Source: Echria macrotheca (lineage: Eukaryota > Ascomycota > Sordariomycetes > Sordariales > Schizotheciaceae). From it: DNA of 64,000 bases. Made by a program: the position numbers and the translations under genes. This document shows, piece by piece, positions 10,222 to 20,443 of this stretch. The DNA lies in NCBI GenBank assembly GCA_030411725.1, contig MU839843.1:1-64000 (forward strand), read 5' to 3'. The notes under the pieces are model-generated. The model made no database searches and was not told the origin of the DNA. It saw only the letters and a list, made by a program, of their open reading frames with translations. Numbering within the stretch: the stretch's first letter is position 1; each line of letters begins with the position of its first letter.

Positions 10222-11947
10222 ATGGATCCCAACAAAGCCCTTCAGGCTGCGGATCTGAACAACATTCAGGGGGATATCTGGAGCAAAGGGTTTCCGAAAC
10301 ACAATGAGACATATTATCTGTTCAAAATCGAAACCGGCCGTGCAGCGGACTTTGCTCGCAACTTGAGGAAGATGGTTGATGAGGACCAGGCCTTGAAACT
10401 GATCTCGAATCTAAGTATGGTGAAGGGCGATCAGGAAAGAATCACGAAGGAAAAGAAGGAAGCAGCACAGGAGGGAAGAGAGCCCAAAAAACTGCCCATG
10501 ATCAACGCCCTGATCGCCTTTACCTATAAAGGCTTGCAAATCGTGAGCACCATGGCACGGCGGTATCCGCCACCTCCGGACGCTGACTGACTTGCTTTCT
10601 ATATCCAAACTGGGCTTCACGAACATGACAGCCTGGACTTGGAAAAGGTCGGCATCACCGATCCGGCTTTCTCCATCGGCATGAAAGCAGACGGCCCCGA
10701 TCTGAACGATCCGACGACGACGACGGAACCCGACGACCCGTTGGCGAATCCCGACACAATCCACGGACTGCTCAAGGTTGCTGGAAGCTCCGATGACCTG
10801 GTAAACGAGCGGTTGAAAAAGATCAAAGACGCACTGCAGCACGGCACGGTCATCAACGATGCTGGGGGAACAAAAGGTCGGATTGATGGTGCCACCAGAA
10901 CCGATGGGAACCGCGGCAAGGAACAGTAAGATGGCTCTCTCTATCTCCTATCGATTTGTTGTAACACTAATATCCCCCTAGTTTCGGTTTCGAGGACGGT
11001 ATCTCACAGCCCCTGATGAATGGATCGATGAAAAGCCGCCGAACCCGGATCAGAATGCCGATGCGAAGTCCACTATGTTGACCGACCCAGACATCCTCAT
11101 TGTAACGGCAAACACCCGCTGCAAGGAATCCAGCCGTCCAGACTGGATGTATGGGGGGTCGTTCCTCGTTTTCCGCAAGCTCGAGCAAGACGTGGCGGCT
11201 TTCAATCATATCAAAGAGGATTTCAAGACGTATGGGTGCGCGAGCCCGGCGCACATGGGTGCGAAACTCATGGGGCGATGGCCGAGCGGTACGCGCCAGT
11301 TTTTCACAAGCCAACTGGATTCAAAAGAAGTTCAAGTTGCTAACGAGTGGCGCTTCTCAGGTGCTCCGGTGACACTAGAACAGTTTCGCATTGCCGACGC
11401 CCCTGGCAAGGACCACAACATCGTCAAAGAGATGAACAATTTTGGCTATGAGGAGCTTGACCCACCGCCAGCGATTCGCCCATGCCCCCTGGCCTCCCAC
11501 ATCCGCAAGACCAACCCTCGTCGGCTCCATCAGTGGTTAAAGCAGAGCGGCGACCAGGGGCTCAAGTTCTCCAGAATCATCCGCGCCGGGATCCCGTACG
11601 GGCCAGACTACGCGGAAGACGAGCCCGCCGGGAAAAAGCGCGGACTCCTGTTTGCTTGTTACCAGGGCAGCATTGAGGACGGCTTCCGGCACATGCAGAT
11701 AACATGGTGCAATGACGAGGCCTTTCCCCTGAGCGACACCGGCCCCGACCCGATCATTGGCCGGGTGAAGGCAAAGGCAAAGATCAAGAAAGGCGAGAAT
11801 GTCAAGGGTACGCTGATCACTGAGGGATTCCCCCCGCTGCCAGTAAACCAGCCGCTCGTTACCTTTAGAGGTGGCGAATACTTTTTTGTGCCGTCCTTCG
11901 AGGCAATGAGGGGAAAGTTGACCGCGGTGGACCTCATTAATAAATGA
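10222..11947 (+). pseudogene. DyP-type peroxidase, damaged by a splice-site and a frame lesion
   Basis: The family uses haem and H2O2 to oxidise dyes and lignin-like phenols. Exons read 10222-10542, about 10609-10925 and 10982-11947. The haem-pocket motif FGFEDGISQP, with its catalytic Asp, spans the second junction; SHIRKTNPR carries the proximal His; RAGIPYG carries the conserved Arg region. There are two problems. The frame needs exon 2 to start at 10609, where AA stands instead of the AG acceptor. Also, between 11012 and 11030 the frame shifts by one, as if one G were missing. With that base restored the length is a clean 534 codons. No signal peptide is seen, as in many fungal DyPs. It could be a real pseudogene or an intact gene with an assembly error plus an unusual splice site. 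Confidence 0.75.
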
Positions 11948-13425
11948 ACTCGACATAACAACTCCCAGCCACAACGTGTAGCTTCTGGGTTTGCTCCGGT
12001 TTGAATAGGAGAATTTCTTGATTTATTACTCGGTCACGCTCCCTTGTTGATTCGTTATCTCCCCATCTGGGTGTATCTCCTTTTATTTATTCATGTCTAG
12101 GTCCCTAGGTGTACCCTGTCAATTTACGCCAATATAAGCAGAACCTTGGATTCATAGTTCATGTTATGATTTCTATGTCAACTGTGGAAGATGCCTACCT
12201 AAGGTATGTACTCGGTATCATCCAAGGCAAGGAGTCGTATCAACTATACTAGTCCAACCGTTGAGCGTTTGTTAGTGCGGCACGGCTGACAGCAGGACGC
12301 TGCTCGAAAAAAAAAGAACTCCACCTATGGGAACATTGATGAAGGTATGACAGAAATGCCAAATCCAACAGTGTTTTTCGCAGGCGGAGTGTACGCTCCG
12401 TAGACGCCGGATTACCACCAAGCCGCCTGTGGAACATAAACGAAAACAGAAATACAGTTGGCTCATTGCCCTTTGACACTCGGCCGGCAACAACATCCAT
12501 GGTAGCACAATGGCGCATGCGAAGTTGGTTCTAGACTCCAAGTCTCACCAAACGACCCACAACCAGTCTTATCAACTCCCTTCATTTTACGTAAATGCAA
12601 GAGATAGGTACGCGACACAAATCAACTAGTCTGATGCAAGCGACGCTGATGCAAGGTGAAATCGAAGGAGAGCCTCGAGAGCCTTTGAGAATAGCGGTTG
12701 GGCTGCGGGGCTTACCAAAATTGGCATTCCAGACCGGAAACAAGCATCCTCTCCGCGCAGTGCAGTGCATAGTCTGCGAACAGCATTTCCCGATGGAGGG
12801 CTCGCGGGCGAGGCCTGCCGAGGGGCCCGGAGTCTCTCCGCCTTGTGGAAGCGGGCACGCAAGCCAGCCTAAAAGTTGCCTGCAGGATCTCCTGCAGATT
12901 CAGCTCGCCACAGGTAGACGCAACCCAGCCACCTGAGCGGCACTTGCGGCACTTAGAGCTGTGTACACTGGCCGGGTGCGATTTGAAGCGCCACTTCACG
13001 CATAGTGGAATCAAGGGAGTTGTGATCTGATCCCGCTCCCAAAACGCCATGTCAAATATGGAAAGCCGAGTCAGCGCCCGCGTCAAAATGCCAGCTGTGA
13101 TCCAGAACACGTTATTATTGGGACGGCGGCGGAGAAGCATGGCCGGTCGGCATATGCGTGCTTCAGCATGGGATGTGAGCCGACGAGGCAAGCGAAACAA
13201 TGCAAGAGCAGTCATGTCGATGTCGGTGTTGGCATCTCAGATACCAGCTGAACATGGAAAGATTGTAGAGAGGGGAGGCGGGGAATCGAGTTCTGCGTTT
13301 ACCCTGGACCGGTGGGCTATCTACACCTAGATAATAAGTCAAGCCTCCTGAGCCGGAACGCACATCTCGGAAAACGAATTCCTCAAAACATCAAACAACA
13401 GCCTACAAATTCTCTGTGAAGCAAA
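11948..13425. other. Intergenic region, no supported gene
   Basis: I see no recognisable protein or RNA. A 167-codon minus-strand frame at 12712-13215 lacks any known motif. A short stretch near 12498-12545 resembles the 5' half of a tRNA but has no T-arm. Confidence 0.4.
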
Positions 13426-15893
13426 ATGCTCAATCTCCGCCGTTTTTTGTACGAGGCAGTCGCCCTCTCCGACCCCGATGCCGGGTCGGACCCAGAGAGT
13501 GTACGCCTGGTTCCTGGCGATCTAGAGAAGACCGGGTATCGTTCTCCCTCTGTCACTCGGTCGCAGAAGCCAGTGGAAAAAACCAAACAGCTTCCCGTTT
13601 TCATAAAGGTCCTCCTCCTAATATCTGTCGTTGCTCTTGCCGTCTTTCTCGGCGGGCCAATCGCCAACTTCGCGGCTCTGACCTACAAGGCCGTCGTCCA
13701 GTGCAGCGGACCTCACCACAGACACGCGCCTATTGTACTGGATGATGCGCCCCTTGTTGGCCAGGGGCTAGCGGCCTACGCATTGCGTGTGCCTGCAGCA
13801 ACACCTGCTGGCGCAACCGAGGTATCGGACCGCAGCGGCTGGAAACCCAACTGCAGCAGCACAGACAGCACGACGGCGTGCGAAAATGCCATCGGCAAGG
13901 GAAAAGACGGCGCGGTTTGGAAGAGTCAAAACGCGCCGGGTACTACCCACTCCATCACGATCGATTTCGGAAAGGAACTTGTCTTGCATAGCGTTGTTGT
14001 ATGGCCGGCAGAGAAACTCAAGGAAGGTGCGGTGCGGAAACATCTGGTTGAGGTTCGTACGAAAGAAGGAACCTGGCAGCTCGTTGCTCGCGGAACCTGG
14101 AGACAACAAGGCGGCGGTACGTATTCCCACTTATAAAAACACTCTATCCAGGGCCATAACTTATGTATTCAAGCCGCCATATTCGAGCCTTTCCAGACAC
14201 AGCAGGTGCGACTTTCGGTCATCGATACCTACAGCGCGGACAAGACAGTGAATTTTGTCGCAATTAGCGACATCAAGGTCTGGACCCTGCCGCGCGTCTT
14301 GGATGCCGTAAAGGGTGGAGGACGATGGGCCGAGACACTGAATTTCCCGCTGGTGCCTGTTGCCGCGTGGCTGAATCCCAAAAAGGGCCAACTCGTGACG
14401 GCGGCATCCTACACATACGACCGCTTTGACAAGACGAGCACCAAGACGCTGGTAGCCGAGGTGGATCTCGCGAACGGAGATATCACGGAGAAGGTCATCG
14501 GGGAAATAAAGCACAATGTGTTTTGCCCCGGAACGTCGATGGATGCCAACGGTCGTGTCATCTTCACCGGCGGGTCCACAGCCGGAGTATACAGCATCTA
14601 CGACCTCGATAAGGGCTGGATAAAGCCGAACGACAACGAGATTGAAAAAAAGCGAGGATACCAGGGCCAGACGTACTTGTCGGACGGCAGGACCTTTATG
14701 ATCGGGGGGACGTGGTCTGGCCCAGAGGAGCCTGACAACAAGGACGGCGAGATATTTGTTCCTGATGAGGACTTCCTCAAGCATCCAGAAAAAGGCGGAA
14801 ACTGGACTCTAAACGAGAATCTGTCGGCCGCGAGTATCAAAATGAGCCTCCCTCGCTGCGAGGGGCCGTTGCCGAATGTGGACGGCTGTGCCAAGAACGA
14901 GTGGCGGCAACACCACCCGTGGCTGTTCGCATGGAAGGGCGCCACCGTATTCCACGCCGGTCCTTCAAGAAACATGAACTGGTTCTTCACAGAAAACTCC
15001 GGAAAAACCAAACCCGCAGGCAAGCGGAATGACGACCCCGACGGCGACGCTGTGTGCGGTGCAGCCGTCATGTACGACGCCGTCAAGGGCAGCATCATCA
15101 CGGCTGGCGGCGCTCCTAACTACCATTACTGGTTAGAGTCGACCAAAAGGGGACCGAACGATAGGCATCGGCTAAGCGCAACCAACAAAGTCTTTGGCAT
15201 GACGCTGACGCTTGGTGCGCCCGGCGAGCCTGTGAGCGTGAAAACGCTTGAACCGATGCTTCACAAGCGTATCTTCGCCAATGCCGCCATCCTTCCCAAC
15301 GGCGAGATCTTTGTGGTGGGCGGCCAGACACTGGGCGAGCCATTCTACGACGATACCGGGTGGCCACCCCCGAGATATACACGCCCAAGAAAAACGAGTG
15401 GAGAGAAGCCAGCAGCAACTCGATCCCTCGAGCCTACCACTCCTGGGCCTTGCTCCTGCCTGATGCGACCGTGCTCGTCGGCGGTGGCGATCTAGATATA
15501 GATCACCCGGAGACGAATCACTACGACGCCCAGATATACCAGCCCGCGTACCTCTTCACGCCCGACGGCAAGGGCACGGCGGCCCGGCCCAAGATCTTAG
15601 ACGACAACGTCATTAGCGAGCACAAGCTCGGCACTACGATTACCATCCAAACGGATGTTGAGGTCAATCTCGAAGCCAGCCTCATCCGCTACAGCTCCGT
15701 GACGCACGCGCTGAACAACGATCTCCGGCGCATCCCCCTGACGCTTGTTGTGCAGGGCAAACTGACCGATAGGAAGTACGCAGCGCAACTCCCAGACGAC
15801 CCTGGCGTCGCCCTGCCGGGGTATTACATGCTGTTCGTGCTGCGAGACGGTGTGCCCAGCCACGCCAAGACCGTCCGGCTCTTCAACAAATGA
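13426..15893 (+). CDS. Membrane-anchored galactose-oxidase-like copper radical oxidase
   Basis: Exons are 13426-14116 and 14174-15893 (57-bp intron). Residues 1-56 are polar, then residues about 58-82 form one transmembrane span, giving a type II membrane topology. Next come an F5/8 type C-like (CBM32) domain (GWKPNCSSTDSTTACENAIG), seven kelch-type blades and the immunoglobulin-like C-terminal domain. Galactose oxidase active-site elements are all visible: the Cys in NVFCPG, the Tyr of GYQGQTYLSDGR, the stacking Trp in GGTWSG, Tyr-His in RAYHSW, and the copper His in VTHALNNDLRRIPL. These enzymes oxidise primary alcohols to aldehydes and make H2O2. At 15358-15361 the frame breaks; one extra G in the GGG run restores DDTGVATPEIY and a clean 803-residue protein, so I suspect a sequence error, though real inactivation is possible. 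Confidence 0.82.
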
Positions 15894-16743
15894 GCTGGAT
15901 TCTTGGTGATGGAATATCGAAGTTGGAGGGTATGGACACGCGAGCGGAGGAGAGAGTGAGTACGAAACTTAGCGTGGTGCAGATTGAATCGAATCGTATT
16001 TTTTCCTACCTATCAACTATCAAAGTGTGATCCAGAGGAGTGGGAGAGCTTCAGGGGTTATGTTGCACCCCGACTTATTTCTTCCCATAGTCAGCCTTGT
16101 AGTCGGCTCTTTCGTTGAGAATGAAACCAAATTGCTAGGTAAATACCTACTCTCCGAATCCAAGATCCATAGACTGCCCCAATGCGACCCCTGTTGGTTG
16201 ATGGAAGTTGAAGATTCACTGTCAAAGTCACAAGCCGTGTGTGTTTAGCCACGATAAAAGACAACAGCAGAAACACCCTAAACCTCGGCATTGCTGCCCG
16301 TATGCATTTGAATATTATGTAATTACCTGGTCCGGATATGGCCTCCAATCTACTGATTTTAATGTTGTTAGACCAAAACATCTGCTTTCAAAGACGAAAA
16401 GAACCGCCCGTACATGAATCTGCCGATTACGCCCCGGACGCCAGATACTCCGGCAGCGTCACGGGCCACTTATCTACCCATCCTAAATCACCATACTCAT
16501 ACCGCCTAGTATATACGACTAGATATTATTCTCCAAAATCAGCTTGGATGCGAAGCTACATAGTACTAATAGGGAAAGAGATATAGATATATTTCGTAAG
16601 TATCTCTCTCCATTTCCAAGAATATTTCACGTATAAGCTGTATTTAAGATTCTGTAAGTTTGGTTTTCAAGTCTTTCATTAGTGAAGAAATGGAACAGGG
16701 GAAACCTGCGTGGATGGCAGTATTTGCCGGGTGATGTGGGGTA
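15894..16743. other. Convergent intergenic region, no gene seen
   Basis: This lies between the 3' ends of two convergent genes. It is moderately AT-rich with no supported coding sequence, and presumably holds both 3' UTRs. Confidence 0.5.
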
Positions 16744-18197
16744 TCATATTTGAGGTCTCCTATATCTCCTCCTCTCGTCATCGTCGGTATTGCTGCCGCT
16801 TCCTAAAATATTGCCTCCCAACAGCAAAACGTACCGCCCATCAAGCTGTGTCAAAGCTGTAGCCCTGACACTATTTCCTCCTCGCACAGCCATCTGCTTT
16901 TCCACTGGAACAAAATGTTGCCCCGACTGCTTCGTGTCTGACAAACTTCTTGCTAGTATCAACTGCCCCGGCGCACTACCTGGCGACTTTTGGGCCAGAA
17001 TTGCTTCATTGACTATCCGTTGCGGTAAATGCGTTAGTTCGTCCAGTTTAGGCAACCAGTGGTATGAAGGACCTGAAGGTTGCAATGGAGCATCTCGGAC
17101 TTACCAGGAAAGCTCATGTTAACTGTAAAGACGTTACCGGACGGCATAGTTGTGTTGATAACCCAGGCAAATGTATCTATTGGGAAGCTGTTAGCCTCTG
17201 TCATCTTCTTCTTCTTCTTCTTCTTCTTCTTCTTCTTCTTCTTCTTCTTCTTCTTCTTCTTCTTCTTCTTCTTCTTCTTCTTCATCAGCTCCCAACGAGG
17301 CTTAAACACGTACTTAGGGAGGTGACGCCCCCAGGCAACGCGGCTTGGTCGATGCCATTTATTATATCCACATTCATGGTGAAAGACATGGTCGACTGGA
17401 TGGTGAATCTCAACCCGTCGATAAACTCAGCTTCTTGAACTCCAGAGCCGCCAGTGACGTTGACAGTGCGAGTGGCGCCCTGACCGTATTGCACAAAAAT
17501 GTTGGTGGTGTCTGCGGACTTGCGGCCCAGCAGCATGTACTCCCCATCAAGAGAGGTCATTTTGATGATGCGGGTCTTGTTTTCGGTGCTGGAGAAGGCA
17601 TTAGTTAGTCTCCGGATGAAGGAATTCCACTGTGATATATCATTGTGTCACCTGATTAGAGACTAGGGGCGGGGCGAGACAAACATATGAACATTTCTCT
17701 GAGATTCTGCGACCACCCAGGACTTGCCATCGGCAGCCAAAGTCCCGACGTATGTATTGGAGAGGTCGATGCCTTGCCGTTGAAGTGCAACCGGATCGTA
17801 GGGTAGCTCAACCTTGGCGATCAAATCGTTGGCTGATTCGTTCATCTTGATGACCCAACTATAGCTGGACAAATTGACGAAGCCTTCGCCTGAGCTACCG
17901 GTCACAAAGTTACCGGGGAGCGGAGAGGTGTTGTTAGTCACCACCAGGGTACGGTTGGTGGGTGAGAAGAGATCTATGGCGAATCCATCGACAAAGTCTT
18001 GGTCGGTCCGGGCCATCTTGTCACGGAGATCAGCTTTCCGCCACTACAGAAGAGACAAGAGTCCAGCTGACCTGGCCAAGTACCTGAACCGTATCCCCAA
18101 AGTTCGCCAAACCATCTTCCTGCGCAAATGAAAGACAGATTTGTGTGAGAGAGACGATATATAGAATAGTGGAGTATTGCGGGAATATCTTCGGCAT
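16744..18197 (-). CDS. Unknown secreted glycoprotein with a GAA-repeat intron
   Basis: I do not recognise the family. Five exons join in phase: 18084-18197, 17685-18043, 17314-17588, 17105-17197 and 16744-17012, giving 369 residues. The start is placed at MPKIFPQY because it opens a clear signal peptide ending near SFAQ. The body is rich in short beta-strand-like stretches and N-glycosylation sites (for example NRTLV, NNTS, NESA, NTTM), with no TM span afterwards. Repeated LDGxYxLLG-type segments (MTSLDGEYMLLG and TQLDGRYVLLLGG) and KSWVVAESQRN suggest a beta-propeller-like or repetitive fold (inference). The third intron, 17198-17313, is mostly a GAA microsatellite. The first inferred intron is only 40 bp, the shortest in the window. 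Confidence 0.65.
17204..17283. repeat. (TTC/GAA)n microsatellite, about 26 units, inside an intron
   Basis: An uninterrupted trinucleotide tract reading TTC on the plus strand and GAA in the sense of the host gene. It makes up roughly two thirds of the 116-bp intron and ends 6-7 bp from the acceptor. The frame through it would give a polylysine run, but flanking splice signals and phase place it in the intron. Confidence 0.9.
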
Positions 18198-19024
18198 TGT
18201 GTTAGTTGGGTGCCAGTTGATGCTGCTTTGTTGCAGGGTTCTCGGCCGAGAGCTATTGAGCACTTTCACGCAGCAAATACGATTACCCACTTCCAGGGAG
18301 CAAATGGTCTTGGCAACTATATGTATTCATCAATAAATGGACGAACGCCCCATCCTCGTTCCGATCTGATAACTGATACCCCTGGCGCCAATGCGCACCA
18401 ATGTGGGTGTTGATGGTTGTAGCCACGTCCTCTGTCCTGCGAATCGGAAGCCTCAGAATCGATTTGTCACGGATGCACATAGCGGGCTTGGCCGTCGATG
18501 TTTGCCAAGACGTTTCAAGTCCCCCTCGGTCCGGGGCGAGAGTTTCGAATTTTTTTTCCATAAAGTCGAATGGATAATGGATGGAGAACCGCCACTGTTT
18601 CAAACCATCAGTCCAAGGCCAATGCAAGTGACCCGAGCTGAAGACAGGGCTGCGCGGGGACGGTACCTGATGCTTCGGCCGTTTCCCTCTTGGCTGAGCC
18701 GACAGGTCGGGGTGCCTGTCGAAACGTCCACCCTTGTTGACCCGCCGCCTCCCCCCATGCTGTCGATCCCTGCCGGTACTTGGGTCTGGGAAACTACAGG
18801 AATTTCCCGAGCCTTTACATCGAGCAGCTTTTTCCGGGTCCCGAGAAGAACTGTCCGCCGCTGTTCATTCTTCTGGCATTTCCAAAGCAGCCATATCTGG
18901 TCGATTACTTTCCTTCCTATCCTTCTGACTTTGCCGCGAGTTGCATCAGGGATTTGGGCTTTGTGTGCCTGGTCGCTGCCTTTGCTCGAGCCCCGCCTGA
19001 GCTCGATGGTAACCTGGCTCTAAA
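18198..19024. other. Divergent upstream region, no confirmed gene
   Basis: A frame at about 18650-19028 has moderately protein-like composition (IEQLFPGPEKNCPPLF) but matches nothing I know. It could not be spliced in phase to the downstream gene through a GT-AG intron. It is treated as promoter and leader sequence. Confidence 0.35.
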
Positions 19025-19719
19025 ATGAAGGCTTCTTTGAGGCGCAGAGCTCGACCTGCTCCCCTTCACCTCGCGCCAATTCAAGAAAGAATCCCAAGCA
19101 TTCCGAGTACGCCGAGGACGCCGAGGACGCCATTCCCACTCTTCCCAGACTCAGAGGAGCTCGTTGACACTCCCACATTTCGACCAACGACCATCGTGCT
19201 ACAGCCACCAACCCCGACTGTCACTCGGAAGTTGACGACAACAATCTTGGTGACGGCCACGCCAGCTACAGTAACAGCGGTTTCTACCCTGGCGGCTGGT
19301 ACAAGGTATGCCCAACATAGCAATGCGTCCTTTCGTTACGTGTCCGGCCAAGCTAACCTAGACTGACCCGTAGCAAGAGTGGGAGCGAGAGCCCGACCTC
19401 CACGACGACAGCGTTCATCAACATCACAGCGCCACCACAGTTCGTCACCGTGACGGCCCCGGCGTTTGTAACAGTGCCGCCAGCAGAGACAACCTCTCTC
19501 AACCCAAATGAGGGGATAAACGTAGGGGGGAATACAACAGGGGCAGCCGGACAGAGTCTGTCAGCAGGAAGTGGACCCATCGTTTCCTCCACCGGAACTG
19601 CCTTTCTCGCCGCCGTCGGATCTGTGGCAGGTGTGTCACTGGCGGTGGCAGCGGCGCTGTTCGTATGGCGGAGAAGGCGGGCAAAGTCAATGCAGAGCAA
19701 AGAAAGTGAATTCATATGA
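19025..19719 (+). CDS. Ser/Thr/Pro-rich single-pass membrane protein
   Basis: Two exons, 19025-19305 and 19374-19719, join in phase to give 208 residues. The middle is a Thr/Val/Pro-rich stalk with near-repeats such as TVTRKLTTTI and QFVTVTAPAFVTVPPAE. A hydrophobic span lies near residues 170-192, followed by a WRRRRAKS stop-transfer signal and a short polar tail. This is the plan of fungal type I stalk proteins such as wall sensors or mucin-like proteins. No signal peptide is visible at this start, so the true 5' end may lie upstream in an unrecognised exon. Family unknown. Confidence 0.5.
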
Positions 19720-20443
19720 GTGATTTTATACAATTCAAGCTCGGAAAATATAGATACCAATCTTAGACTTAGAAGTTCAGCATGGGCATAGATACTGAAT
19801 ATTGCTGCTCATTTGCTATCAGCATCGCTGTGGTGCCGGGTTAGTTGCAACGGGGTAGCTATGCGATTGTAAGGAGCAACTGAATGCTCCTAAAGATACA
19901 GCTCCCCGACAAACGGTCAACGTCGGTGACCTATTTTCTCACTTTTCTCGCGATTGCCAATACAAGCTTTTTGTTGGGGGAATGGTCAAATGTGGATAGA
20001 CATGAAATCATTGGACGAACTTGACGCCGGGAGCCCGTTTCAGAACCCAGCCTGAGACCTGCCCGGCCAAATGCCACGCCATGTCCGAAATCAACCCGAG
20101 GCCCTTCCAGACCGTGCACCCTGTCTCACAGTAGACAGCAGCACCTGTAGAGTATTGGTTGGCGCGACGTTTCGAGTCGGCACGTTCCAGACCGACGCAG
20201 GTATTTTGAGAAGAAGAAACACCATATCCTATCATCCTGATCTATTCGTAACGCTGTTTTGGGCGCTACACCGCAACGTCTCAGCTGGACGGGGCACTCT
20301 CAGAAGATCTGCCGCCGGCATCAGACAGGGCCCAGCTCTGTGGTGTCCAAGACCGGCATGATGCGGATCGGCGAGACGAGATAAGTCTGTCCGCAGCACT
20401 TCCCATGTTATTGCAGTTGAACCCTCCCTCTTCACCAACCATC
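19720..20443. other. Intergenic region, no gene seen
   Basis: Short overlapping frames only. This is the upstream region of the MFS transporter gene, whose start could be 20405 or 20444. Confidence 0.5.

Noticed and set aside
12498..12545. tRNA-like stretch with a D-arm-like GTAGCACAATGG and a possible anticodon stem-loop
   Set aside because: No acceptor-stem pairing and no GGTTCGA T-arm at the right distance; more likely chance or an old fragment.
12712..13215. 167-codon minus-strand frame
   Set aside because: Arg/Ser/Pro-rich, no motif, typical of GC-rich antisense noise.
17034..17325. Polylysine or polyphenylalanine proteins across the TTC/GAA tract
   Set aside because: Artefacts of reading a microsatellite; splice signals place it in an intron.
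18780..19028. Possible upstream exon of the Ser/Thr-rich membrane protein
   Set aside because: The tested GT-AG joins (39-bp intron) gave the wrong phase for the downstream exon.
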